Counted from the first letter of the stretch, positions 1 through 6,710 are shown. The stretch: 8,391 bases of DNA from an uncultured Actinoplanes sp. (GCA_934667465.1 CAKUMG010000207.1:1-8391), one strand, 5' to 3'. Numbers and translations are program-made. The notes: generated by a model from the letters alone, not told the origin.

Positions 1-1
1 G

Positions 2-967
2 ACCAAGGTGGAGGTGCGCGTCGACGGCAGGCTCACCAAGACCTACGAGGGAACGCTGCCGCGCGAGCTCGACGTGCACCCGCCCACCGAGCTGCACGGC
101 CAACAGGTCCGGGTCACCATCCGCGCCTACGACGCCGCGGGCAACCACGGTGAGCGCGGCACCACGGTGAAGGTGGACGTGCTCAGCCCCGAGGCGGTGA
201 CGCTCACCCCGAAGTTCGGGACCGCGCTGCGCGGCGTGGCCACGATCAAGGCCACGAACGTGTCCGCGGACACCGCCCGCCTGCAGCTCGTCGACTGGGA
301 CGGCAAGGTCGTCGCCACGAGCACCGCGGCGCCGTGGACGATGACCTTCGACACCCGCGGCCTCGACGGCGACCAGTGGCTGATGCTGCACAACTACGAC
401 CGGGCGGACAACGTGTCGTTCGACTCGGGCACCTACCGCGCCGACAACGCGGGCCCGGCCGTCGGCTCGATCACGCCCGCGAACCGGGCCCTGGTCCGGG
501 GCAGCGTGCGCACCACGATCAAGGCCACCGACCCGAGCGGCATCAAGTCCGCCCGGGTCACCGGGGGCACGGCCACCAGCTCCCCGCTGACCTGGACCGT
601 CACCCCCAAGGCCCAGGGTGCGTACACCATCGTCTGGACGGTGACCGACAAGCTCGGCAACACCACCGTCGCCCGCCGCGTCGTCGTCAACGACACCGTC
701 GCTCCGGCGGTGGCGTTCGCGAAGGCGCCGAAGAACAACACGAAGCTGACCAAGAAGACGACGCTGACCGCGTCGTCGAGCGACAAGAACGGCGTCGCCA
801 AGGTCCAGCTGCTGGTCAACGGCAAGGTGGCCGCCACCGACGCCAAGGCCGGCTACAGCTTCACGCTCGACCCGAAGAAGTACGGCAAGACGTTCACGGT
901 GCAGCTGCGCGCCTACGACAAGGCGGGCAACAGCAAGACGATCGCGAAGCGGACCTACCGCCGCTGA
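2..967 (+). CDS. C-terminal part of a secreted Ig-like repeat protein (5' end outside window)
   Basis: The reading frame is already open at the first bases and ends at TGA 965-967, so the true start lies upstream; the GTG at 8 is only an internal codon. The visible 321 or so residues fall into four beta-rich units of about 80-90 residues. Unit borders are marked by Pro-containing linkers such as LSPEAV, AGPAVG and VAPAVA, and units end in the pattern YDxAGN or TDKLGN. This is typical of bacterial Ig-like domains (Big-type) found at the C-termini of secreted actinobacterial proteases, glycosidases and adhesins. The last unit is lysine-rich (KAPKNNTK, LDPKKYGK, ending KRTYRR). There is no LPXTG sorting motif or membrane helix at the end, so the protein is probably released or held non-covalently. 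What the N-terminal, possibly catalytic, part is cannot be seen. Fold call is fairly sure; function is unknown. Confidence 0.85.
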   Translation, partial: TKVEVRVDGRLTKTYEGTLPRELDVHPPTELHGQQVRVTIRAYDAAGNHGERGTTVKVDVLSPEAVTLTPKFGTALRGVATIKATNVSADTARLQLVDWDGKVVATSTAAPWTMTFDTRGLDGDQWLMLHNYDRADNVSFDSGTYRADNAGPAVGSITPANRALVRGSVRTTIKATDPSGIKSARVTGGTATSSPLTWTVTPKAQGAYTIVWTVTDKLGNTTVARRVVVNDTVAPAVAFAKAPKNNTKLTKKTTLTASSSDKNGVAKVQLLVNGKVAATDAKAGYSFTLDPKKYGKTFTVQLRAYDKAGNSKTIAKRTYRR

Positions 968-976
968 GGCGGGGTC

Positions 977-1010
977 GCGGGCCGGGTGGGGGAGTCCCCG
1001 CCCGGCCCGC
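977..1010. terminator. Long GC hairpin between convergent genes (bidirectional terminator)
   Basis: The arms 977-991 and 996-1010 are 15 bases each and complementary except for one U-G wobble on the + strand (T987 with G1000); the loop is GAGT. It begins 10 bases after the stop of the Ig-repeat gene and lies 8 bases beyond the stop of the minus-strand membrane protein gene, so it can end both transcripts. There is no clear T tract on either side, as is usual for actinobacterial hairpin terminators. Confidence 0.75.
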
Positions 1011-1017
1011 TGCCGTC

Positions 1018-2142
1018 TCAGGAGCAGGTCCAGCGGGTCGCCTTGCCCGCCTGGGAGCCGCCGAGGACGCGCCCGTCGTCGCTGAACGTGGCGACGACCA
1101 GGGCCTCGGCTCCGCGGACCGGTGTGCGGGTGCGCGTCCCGTCGTGGACGAAGAGGCGGCCGTCGCGTTCGTCCATCCCGGCGACCCAGCCCAGGGCGTT
1201 GATCGCCAACGGCTGCAGGCCGATGTCGCCGGTCAGGGCCGTCCACTCACCCGTGGCCATCTCGTAGCGCGCCGGACCGTTGGCGTTGCCCAGCAGCCAG
1301 CCGTCCGCCGCGGCCAGCACCCCCGCCGTCCGGCCGCCGGGCCCCGCGAGGACCTCCGCGCGGCTGTGGTCCGCGGTCCACACGACGGCCTTCTGCATGC
1401 GGTACACGTTCTCCGTCCCGGCCGTGCCCACGATCCTGCCGTCCGGAAGCACGACCAGGGCCCGCCCGCCGACGAACCCCCCGGGCAGCGGCAGGTCGCG
1501 GGGCTGCGCCGTGACCGAGTCCCAGATCACCGGCATCTCGACGGCACCCTGGGGCCGGTGGCCGGCCACCACGCCCGCCTCGTCGATCCCGGCGGCGACC
1601 GCGCCGGCCGGGCCGGGCAGCGGAACCACCGTGCCGGCGGCCGCCGCCCACGGCTGCCCCCCTTCCTGCTGACCGTTGCCGATCACCACGCCCCGCGAGT
1701 TGACTCCCGTGACCTGGGGATCGGCGCCCGGAGCGTCGACGGCCGTGTACTTCCCGTCCTGCCACAGCGCGACCCGGCCACCGGCGCGACCGGCCAGGAA
1801 CGTGCCGGTCGGATCCCCGGCGGAGACGAAGGCGTCATCCGGCCCGGGCAGCCGCTCGCTCACACACCTGGTGATCCTGGTCAGGGCGGGCCCGAGGGTG
1901 TGCACGGGTCCCGGGGTGAGGCCCGCGGGTGGCGTCGGGGCCGCGTCCCGGGCGGGCACCAGGGCGAAGCCGCCGGCGATCACCGCGACGACGGCCGCCG
2001 CGGATCCGGCGGCGACGGCGAGCCGCGTACGGGTGCGCCGTCTCCTGCCGTCGCGGATGGCGCGCCCGACGTCGTAGCCCGCCGGCCCGGCCGGGTCGCC
2101 GAGCGTGGCCAGCAGGTCCAGGGCCCGCTTCTCGTCGATCAT
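1018..2142 (-). CDS. Membrane-anchored seven-repeat HAF/propeller-like protein, likely partner (sensor/anti-sigma) of the SigE-family sigma factor
   Basis: 374 residues. The ATG at 2142 overlaps the sigma factor stop as ATGA, and a GGGGAGGA ribosome site precedes it by about 5 bases, which decides the start over longer in-frame options. Residues 1-40 are cytoplasmic and end in an Arg-rich block (DGRRRRTRTR). A single helix spans about 41-62, so the remaining 310 residues lie outside. The outer part has seven repeats beginning near residues 104, 144, 182, 228, 273, 310 and 349. Each carries a loop such as GVNSRGVVIG, GIDEAGVVAG, INALGWVAG or SDDGRVLGG, most followed by an aromatic or Trp position. 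This resembles HAF repeats and would suit a seven-bladed beta-propeller. Cys93 and Cys373 flank the repeat region and could form a disulphide closing the ring. The coupling to a SigE-family sigma gene suggests that the short inner segment binds the sigma factor. No zinc-binding HxxxCxxC anti-sigma motif is visible, so the anti-sigma role is inferred from context. Confidence 0.85.
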   Translation of the reverse strand: MIDEKRALDLLATLGDPAGPAGYDVGRAIRDGRRRRTRTRLAVAAGSAAAVVAVIAGGFALVPARDAAPTPPAGLTPGPVHTLGPALTRITRCVSERLPGPDDAFVSAGDPTGTFLAGRAGGRVALWQDGKYTAVDAPGADPQVTGVNSRGVVIGNGQQEGGQPWAAAAGTVVPLPGPAGAVAAGIDEAGVVAGHRPQGAVEMPVIWDSVTAQPRDLPLPGGFVGGRALVVLPDGRIVGTAGTENVYRMQKAVVWTADHSRAEVLAGPGGRTAGVLAAADGWLLGNANGPARYEMATGEWTALTGDIGLQPLAINALGWVAGMDERDGRLFVHDGTRTRTPVRGAEALVVATFSDDGRVLGGSQAGKATRWTCS

Positions 2143-2654
2143 GATGTCCTCCCCAGCGGCATCGCATCCTCGAACCCGGTCAGCACCCTGCGCAGCGCGG
2201 TCAGCCCGTGCGCCGCCTGGCTCTTGACGGTCCCCTCGCTGCACCCGAGGGCGACCGCCACCTCCACGACCGGCTTGTCGTGCAGGTAGCGCAGCACGAG
2301 CACGGCCCGCTGCCGCGGCGGGATCTGTGCCAGGGCCGCGCGCACGACCTCGCGCTCCTCCACCTGCGGCCCCGGCGGGGCGGCCCGTTCCGGCGGGCTC
2401 GCCCCGAGCAGCACCTTGAGCCACCCGCGGCGGCGCGAGTCCAGGAAGACCCGGACCAGCATCCGGTGCACGTACGCGTCGAGGTTGTCCACCGACCGCA
2501 GCCGCGACCAGCGCACGTACAGCTTGGTGATGGTCTCCTGCACGAGATCGGCGGCGTCGTGCTCGTCCCCGCTGAGGTGGTAGGCGAGCCTGCGTAACGT
2601 CGTGATGTGGCCGTGCACGTAGGCCGTGTAGTCGGCCTCTGGATCGTCAGCCAT
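2139..2654 (-). CDS. SigE-family RNA polymerase sigma-70 factor (ECF-type)
   Basis: 171 residues, the usual length for the family. Region 2 covers about residues 8-75, with the core-binding segment DAADLVQETITKLYVRW (33-49) and an Arg-rich end DSRRR (72-76). Region 4 covers about 103-158, with IPPRQRAVLVLRYLHD and the helix-turn-helix ending in GCSEGTVKSQ, as in the TIGR02983 SigE family of Streptomyces and Micromonosporaceae. The recognition helix continues AAHGLTALRR, where SRALARLR-like sequence is more usual. The ATG at 2654 is preceded by GGGAG about 4 bases upstream. The stop overlaps the start of the downstream membrane protein gene by four bases (ATGA), so the two are translationally coupled. 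The protein should direct RNA polymerase to its own regulon when released by its partner. An ECF-like promoter motif lies upstream (2680-2705), consistent with autoregulation. Confidence 0.93.
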   Translation of the reverse strand: MADDPEADYTAYVHGHITTLRRLAYHLSGDEHDAADLVQETITKLYVRWSRLRSVDNLDAYVHRMLVRVFLDSRRRGWLKVLLGASPPERAAPPGPQVEEREVVRAALAQIPPRQRAVLVLRYLHDKPVVEVAVALGCSEGTVKSQAAHGLTALRRVLTGFEDAMPLGRTS

Positions 2655-2679
2655 TCCACTCCCGTCGTTGTCGCCCAGT

Positions 2680-2705
2680 AAACGGGGACGGGCGCGCGGC
2701 GGGTT
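2680..2705 (-). promoter_or_regulatory. Candidate ECF-type promoter of the sigma factor gene
   Basis: Read on the minus strand, AAC (2705-2703, within ACAACC) is followed after 18 bases by CGTTT (2684-2680). This is the AAC...CGT architecture of ECF sigma promoters. It would start transcription near 2673, leaving about 19 bases before the ATG, enough for the GGGAG ribosome site. The 69-base gap between the GH43 gene and the sigma gene holds no convincing terminator hairpin, so read-through from GH43 is also possible. The match is by eye to a short degenerate consensus. Confidence 0.4.
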
Positions 2706-2723
2706 GTAGACCGGAAGTGAACT

Positions 2724-4196
2724 TCAGGGGCGCACCACCACGTTGTCGAAGCGGGCGCCCGTGTTGAAGACCCGCACCCCGGTCGCGCCCGAGGCGTAGG
2801 TGGCATCCGTGACGGTGATCCTCGGGGTGCTCAGGTCGTCGACGTACACCCTGATCGTGGAGCCGACTGCCTCGACCTTGAGCCGGTACGGGCGGTTCGG
2901 CGTGACCGTCAGCGGCGCCGATCCCAGCGGCGTCCAGTTGTTCGCGGCGCGGCCCAGCACGACCCGCCCGGCCGGGCTGATCCCGGCGTAGTAGCCGCGG
3001 TAGCTGTCGGTCCCCACCGCCGGCTGGGTGGCCCGGAACACCACGCCCGCGTCACCGGCGGAGGACGTGACCGTGACGTCCGCCTCGACGGTCACCGTGC
3101 CGAAGTTGGTGTCCTGCAACGCCTTGCCGCCGTAGGAGGCCCCGGCGACGTACTGGCCGCCGCTCGCCGACCATGAGCCGCCGTACGTGCGCCAGCCCAC
3201 CGCGTTGCCGTCGGCGAAGTTGTCCTGCACGGCCATCCGGACCGGCCTGATGGTGCCGTCGGCGTTGAAGACCATCCGGTCGTAGGCGAGCGCCCGCGAG
3301 TTGCCGTCGGTCTCGCTCAGCGGCCGGCGGTGGTAGAAGATGTACCAGATGTCGGTGCCCGGCACGTTCACGACGGTGTTGTGCCCGGACCCGCGCGCCA
3401 CCGCCGGGTCCTGCGCCAGCACCTGACCGATCTTGCGGAACGGCCCGGTGGGCGAGCTCGCCGTCGCGTAGGAGACCGAGTAGTCCGGCCCGGTCCAGCC
3501 GCCCTCGGACCACATCAGGTAGTACGTGCCGTTGCGCTTGAACATCAGCGAGCCCTCGGTGTAGTTCGCGGGCGTGATCTCCTTGAACGTGGAGCCGTCC
3601 GGGAACGTGCCGAGGCTGACCATGTCCGGGTTCAGCTTCACCACGTTGGCGTGCCGCCACCCGCCGTAGTACATGTACGCCTGACCGTCGTCGTCGATGA
3701 ACACGTCCTGGTCGATGGGCTGCGCGCCGTTGACGAACCGGTCGATCAGCGGGCGGCCGATCGCGTCCCGGTAGGGGCCCTCGGGCCGGTCCGCCACCGC
3801 GACGCCGATGCCGCCGCGTTCCGCGTTGCTCTGGATGTCGTTGGCCGCGAAGTACAGGTAGTACTTGCCGTTGCGCTGCACCGGGGCGGGCGCCCACAAC
3901 GCCCGGCGGGCCCACGGGATCGCCGCGGTGGTCAGCACGTTCGGGTGCTTGGTCCAGGTCACCAGGTCGCTGGAGGAGAACGCGTCCAGGTAGGTCTGCT
4001 CCTCGTAGCGCTTGGACGTGGTCGGATACACCCAGTAGCGGCCCTCGTAGATCGCCATGTCCGGGTCGGCGTACCAGCCGTCGACGATCGGGTTGCCCGC
4101 CACGGCGGTGGGATGGTCCGGCACGGCCGCGGCGGCGGGGCCCGCCGGGGCGATCAGGGCGAGGGCGAGCGCGGCGGCGACGGCGACTTTTCGCAT
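2724..4196 (-). CDS. Secreted family 43 glycoside hydrolase with C-terminal CBM66/LamG-like domain
   Basis: 490 residues. The ATG at 4196 has AGGAG six bases upstream and gives a proper signal peptide: MRK, a hydrophobic core, then AAAA before VPDHP (cleavage near 24). Residues 35-320 form the five-bladed GH43 propeller. The three catalytic acids are in place: general base Asp44 in WYADPD, pKa-setting Asp162 in PIDQDVFIDDDG, and general acid Glu214 in YTEGSLMFK. His272 in SGHNTVV and the YHRR motif (288-291) are also typical of GH43. Residues 324-490, starting DNFADGNAVGW and ending FDNVVVRP, look like a concanavalin A-like jelly roll of the CBM66/DUF1080 type, often attached to such enzymes. 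It should act outside the cell on arabinose- or xylose-containing polysaccharide; activity (arabinofuranosidase, xylosidase or other) and subfamily cannot be fixed from motifs. It is transcribed towards the sigma gene, about 70 bases away. Confidence 0.93.
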   Translation of the reverse strand: MRKVAVAAALALALIAPAGPAAAAVPDHPTAVAGNPIVDGWYADPDMAIYEGRYWVYPTTSKRYEEQTYLDAFSSSDLVTWTKHPNVLTTAAIPWARRALWAPAPVQRNGKYYLYFAANDIQSNAERGGIGVAVADRPEGPYRDAIGRPLIDRFVNGAQPIDQDVFIDDDGQAYMYYGGWRHANVVKLNPDMVSLGTFPDGSTFKEITPANYTEGSLMFKRNGTYYLMWSEGGWTGPDYSVSYATASSPTGPFRKIGQVLAQDPAVARGSGHNTVVNVPGTDIWYIFYHRRPLSETDGNSRALAYDRMVFNADGTIRPVRMAVQDNFADGNAVGWRTYGGSWSASGGQYVAGASYGGKALQDTNFGTVTVEADVTVTSSAGDAGVVFRATQPAVGTDSYRGYYAGISPAGRVVLGRAANNWTPLGSAPLTVTPNRPYRLKVEAVGSTIRVYVDDLSTPRITVTDATYASGATGVRVFNTGARFDNVVVRP

Positions 4197-4201
4197 CACG
4201 G

Positions 4202-4253
4202 ACTCCTGACGGGGGAGCGGCGGGGGATCTCCACAATATAGATGATCGGCTAT
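4202..4253 (-). promoter_or_regulatory. GH43 promoter -10 box, possible operator and ribosome site
   Basis: This is the most AT-rich patch nearby. On the minus strand TATATT (4240-4235) fits a -10 box, putting the start near 4228 and a leader of about 32 bases; the AGGAG ribosome site is at 4207-4203. No good TTGACA-like -35 is seen. Overlapping the -10 box is an imperfect 16-base palindrome at 4238-4253, ATAGatGATCggCTAT (12 of 16 positions symmetric), a plausible binding site for a sugar-responsive repressor. No regulator gene of that kind is in the window. Confidence 0.45.
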
Positions 4254-4411
4254 CGAAGCTGGCCGCGGCGCGGGGCGAGGCAGCGGCAACTGGCCGTGGC
4301 GCAGGTGATCGGCACCGGCGCAGCGGGCGTCCTGGTCCGCGAGCCGTTCACCACCACCTTCACCGTCCCGGAGATCGGGCACCCGGCGGGTCCCCGGTGG
4401 CGGCCGGGGAC

Positions 4412-4427
4412 TAGCTTGTCAGCCATG
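4412..4427 (+). promoter_or_regulatory. Candidate -10 box placed for a leaderless transcript
   Basis: TAGCTT (4412-4417) is followed by 7 bases and then ATG at 4425, so transcription would start at or next to the start codon. No ribosome site is at a usable distance before this ATG, which fits leaderless translation, common in actinobacteria. A -35 match is not evident. Confidence 0.45.
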
Positions 4428-5114
4428 CATCCAGCAGGACCGATGCCGGTGACGCTGCCGACCGGGGTACGGCTCTCGTCCGCGCTGCTGTTCGGCGTGG
4501 CCGGGCTCGCCCTGCTGGAGGCCGTCGTCGAGCTGATCTTCGTGAACACGGACCTGAGCGTCTACCGGGACGCCTACACCGGGGACACCGGGTCCGGGTT
4601 CGGCAGCGTGGTCGTCGCGACGCTGGGCATCCTGTTCGCCGCGGGCGCCTCGACGCTGGCGGTGCTCAACAACCACGGCCGCAAGAACGCGAGGGTCACC
4701 ACGTACGTGCTGGGCGGCATCTTCATGTTCTGCGGCGGCCTGGGCACGATCACCGGCGGTCTGCACGGCCCGGAGCGGTCCGCGGGGGACGGCGGGCTCG
4801 CGCGGGTGCTGCCCGCGGCGTACGGCATCGGTATCGGGGTTGTCGACGTGCTGACCGCGGTCGCGATCCTCGCGGCGATCGTGCTGCTCAGCCTGCCGTC
4901 GTCGAACCGCTTCTTCACGGCGAGCGAGGCAGCGCACCACGCGGGCAAGCTGGCGGGGCTGGCCTACGCGCCCTACCCGCCCTATCAGACATCCCACGCT
5001 TTCACCCCCAACCCCACCCCGCAGCCGTACGCCGCTCCGCCGCGCCCCGCGCCGCCGCCGCACACCGGCAGCATCCCCGCGGTCGACCCCTGGGCCGAGC
5101 AGCGCGACCCCTGA
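4425..5114 (+). CDS. Four-helix membrane protein with proline-rich C-terminal tail, unknown function
   Basis: 229 residues from ATG 4425. I chose this start because TAGCTT lies 7 bases upstream (leaderless). An alternative is ATG 4443, with AGGA three bases upstream, giving MPVTLPTGVRL. The frame stays open back to ATG 4242, but that stretch contains the divergent GH43 promoter. Helices are predicted at about 17-40, 58-82, 91-113 and 129-157. The loop between helices 1 and 2 is short and contains TDLSVYRDAYTGDTGSG. Residues 180-229 form a Pro/Tyr-rich tail (YAPYPPYQ, NPTPQPYAAPPRPAPPP) ending in WAEQRDP. This four-helix plus Pro-rich tail design is common among uncharacterised actinobacterial membrane proteins, and I recognise no named family. 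It is followed after 60 bases by the EamA transporter gene on the same strand, but nothing ties the two functionally. Confidence 0.8.
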   Translation: MHPAGPMPVTLPTGVRLSSALLFGVAGLALLEAVVELIFVNTDLSVYRDAYTGDTGSGFGSVVVATLGILFAAGASTLAVLNNHGRKNARVTTYVLGGIFMFCGGLGTITGGLHGPERSAGDGGLARVLPAAYGIGIGVVDVLTAVAILAAIVLLSLPSSNRFFTASEAAHHAGKLAGLAYAPYPPYQTSHAFTPNPTPQPYAAPPRPAPPPHTGSIPAVDPWAEQRDP

Positions 5115-5174
5115 GGCATCCACATGCCGGTACGTGCCGGTGGCGGGCGATATCCGCTTGCCGGGCGCGCGACG

Positions 5175-6116
5175 ATGAACACCATGATCAGGTCTCACGT
5201 GGGACTGCTGCAGGTCAGCGCTGCTGGAATCCTGTGGGGCACCGGCGGCCTCGCGGTGACCCTGCTGCACGAACGCGACGGCCTCGGCGCGATGACCGTC
5301 AGCGCCTGGCGGATGATCCTGGCCGCCGCCGCCCTGATCGGCTTCGCCGTGCTCGCGCGCCGCTCGGGCGCGGTCCTGGCGACCCTGCGCGCACATCCCG
5401 TCCTGGCGATCACGGTCGGCTGCGGCACCGCCGTCTACCAGGGCCTCTACTTCGTGTCCGTGCTGCTCGCCGGCGTCAGCGTCGCGACCGTGATCTCGCT
5501 GGGCCTGGCCCCCGTCCTCGCCGCGGTCTGGGAACACCTGCGCGCCCGCACCCGCCCCTCCCCGCGCGAACTCGTGGTCCTCGCCGCCGCCCTCGCCGGG
5601 CTCGCCCTGGTCAGCGTGTTCGCGGGCCACGGCTCGGCGGCGCCCGGCGACCGCCCCGGCCTCGGCCTGCTGCTCGCCGTGGCCGCCGGGGTCATCTACG
5701 CCGCGACCACGGTCCTGGGTCACACCCTCGCCCAGCGCGCCGACCCCATCGCCCTCAACACCTGCGCCACCACCGCCGGGGCCGTCCTGCTGAGCCCCTT
5801 CCTGATCGCCGCCGCCCTCACCGGCGACCCGGTGGCCGGCAGCAGCGCGGGCTCGCTGGCGCTGCTGGCCTATCTGGGCATCGCGACCATGGCCCTGGCC
5901 TACGGCCTCCTGTACGCGGGCCTGCGCACCACCTCCGGCTCGGCGGCGACCGTGGCGACCCTGCTCGAACCGGTGGCCGCCGCCCTGCTCGCGGCCCTGC
6001 TCCTCGGCGAGCGCCTGCCCTGGCCCGCGTGGCTCGGCGGCGCCCTCATCCTCGCGGCGGTCGCCGCCCTCCGCCCCGCCCCCGAACCCGCCTCTCCCGC
6101 ACCCGTCCCGGCCTGA
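5175..6116 (+). CDS. EamA/DMT-family transporter
   Basis: 313 residues with ten predicted membrane helices in two five-helix EamA repeats (about 8-150 and 162-300). The first repeat begins LLQVSAAGILWGTGGLAV and contains SAWRMILAAAALIGF. The second begins LGLLLAVAAGVIYAATTVLG and carries the signature LLEPVAAALLAALLLGERLPWPAWLGG (first 17 residues at 263-279), with the conserved Glu265-Pro and GE pairs of drug/metabolite transporters. The family exports or exchanges small metabolites such as amino acids or drugs; the substrate cannot be told from sequence. The ATG at 5175 is chosen because it leaves a short N-terminus before helix 1. The in-frame ATG at 5124 would add 17 polar residues, and ATG 5184 is also possible. 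Ribosome-site support is weak for all of these. The C-terminus is a Pro/Ala-rich tail (PAPEPASPAPVPA). Confidence 0.9.
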   Translation: MNTMIRSHVGLLQVSAAGILWGTGGLAVTLLHERDGLGAMTVSAWRMILAAAALIGFAVLARRSGAVLATLRAHPVLAITVGCGTAVYQGLYFVSVLLAGVSVATVISLGLAPVLAAVWEHLRARTRPSPRELVVLAAALAGLALVSVFAGHGSAAPGDRPGLGLLLAVAAGVIYAATTVLGHTLAQRADPIALNTCATTAGAVLLSPFLIAAALTGDPVAGSSAGSLALLAYLGIATMALAYGLLYAGLRTTSGSAATVATLLEPVAAALLAALLLGERLPWPAWLGGALILAAVAALRPAPEPASPAPVPA

Positions 6117-6148
6117 TCCGCACTCCGCGTCCCGGACCGGCGGCCGGC

Positions 6149-6277
6149 TCAGAGGATCTCCGCGACCAGCCGGGCGAGGTCCTCCGGATCGCTGCCGCGC
6201 CCGCCGGCGGTGAGCAGCCGTTCGGCGGTGCGGGCCGGGCCGAGCCGGGTGCGTCGATCACGCAGCGTCCGGAGCAC
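6149..6277 (-). other. Coding-like short minus-strand frame, possible small gene or remnant
   Basis: Between the EamA gene and the small membrane protein gene (201 bases) no confident gene is found. One minus-strand frame reads like protein: from GTG 6277 it gives 42 residues, including VLRTLRDRRTRLGPARTAE and ending DPEDLARLVAEIL before TGA 6151-6149. About nine in ten third positions are G or C, with lower GC at first and second positions, as in real genes here. The frame is open up to a stop at 6385-6383, but its only usable start is the GTG, which lacks a good ribosome site. It may be a short gene behind the small membrane protein gene, or the surviving C-terminus of a lost gene. I do not recognise a family. 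Confidence 0.3.
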
Positions 6278-6317
6278 GATGGTCCGGTAGGACCGGCGCG
6301 GCGGAGTTCTCGGCGGG

Positions 6318-6704
6318 TCAGTCGCCGAGGCGGGCGAGGGTGGCGGCTGGCCAGGTGAGGGTGGCGGTGCCGTCGGTGAGGCTCACGCCGGCGTCGGTGA
6401 AGTCGACGGTGAGGGCCGGGTCGGCGCCGAACGGGTTGTCGGCGGTGTAGTAGCGCGGCTGGCCGCGGTGGACCAGGTGGAACTCGTCGACGGGGGTGAG
6501 GATCAGCCAGTCGCGGCGTTCGACGTGTTCGACGCAGAAGCCGGTGCTCTGCTCGCACCAGCGGTCGGTGACCTCGGTGCCGATGGTCAGGTTCGTGGAG
6601 AGCCAGCGGCCGAAGAGCACCGGGATCAGGGCCAGTGCGATGACGGCCGCGATCCAGCGGAGGGGATGGGGCCGGGCGGGGGCCGGCGGGGCGACGGGGT
6701 CCAT
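6318..6704 (-). CDS. Small single-pass membrane protein with a dicysteine motif, unknown function
   Basis: 128 residues from ATG 6704 to TGA at 6318. Residues 1-16 are a Pro-rich cytoplasmic start (MDPVAPPAPARPHPL), followed by one helix at about 17-33 and a roughly 95-residue outer domain. Cys50 and Cys57 (WCEQSTGFCVEH) probably form a disulphide. The outer domain continues with beta-rich sequence (DWLILTPVDEFHLVHRG, then ALTVDFTDAGVSLTDGTATLTW). No ribosome site precedes the ATG, but TACCGT on the minus strand ends 6 bases before it, which suits a leaderless transcript. The frame is open far upstream without a stop, but that longer reading is antisense-frame shadow of the permease gene. The gene is separated from the permease-like gene upstream by a strong terminator, so it is probably its own unit. 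Family not recognised. Confidence 0.72.
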   Translation of the reverse strand: MDPVAPPAPARPHPLRWIAAVIALALIPVLFGRWLSTNLTIGTEVTDRWCEQSTGFCVEHVERRDWLILTPVDEFHLVHRGQPRYYTADNPFGADPALTVDFTDAGVSLTDGTATLTWPAATLARLGD

Positions 6705-6710
6705 GAGGGA

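Noticed and set aside
334..2289. A 651-codon open + frame across three annotated genes
   Set aside because: It is composed almost wholly of Arg, Gly, Pro, Ala, His and Gln, and runs in a shifted frame over the Ig-repeat gene and antisense over the coupled sigma/propeller genes. It is a GC-driven shadow.
2143..2424. N-terminal extension of the propeller protein into the sigma gene
   Set aside because: The added 94 residues are a shadow of the sigma factor frame. The ATGA overlap with a GGGGAGGA site at 2142 is the standard arrangement.
2713..2723. GAAGT-GA-ACTTC symmetric site at the GH43 stop codon
   Set aside because: The arms are five bases with a two-base centre, too short for a terminator, and a match of this size is likely by chance.
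4197..4382. N-terminal extension of the GH43 protein to ATG 4382
   Set aside because: It would bury the signal peptide behind 62 unusual residues and cover the promoter. ATG 4196 has a good ribosome site and a standard signal peptide.
4419..5723. A 434-codon minus-strand frame antisense to the four-helix protein and EamA genes
   Set aside because: The composition (runs of Arg, Gly, Asp, Gln, His) has no hydrophobic pattern, whereas the + strand gives clear membrane proteins with a recognisable EamA signature.
6131..6153. GC-rich CCGG repeats after the EamA gene as a terminator
   Set aside because: Only short 4-5 base arms with a bulge can pair, far weaker than the two hairpins reported elsewhere in the window.
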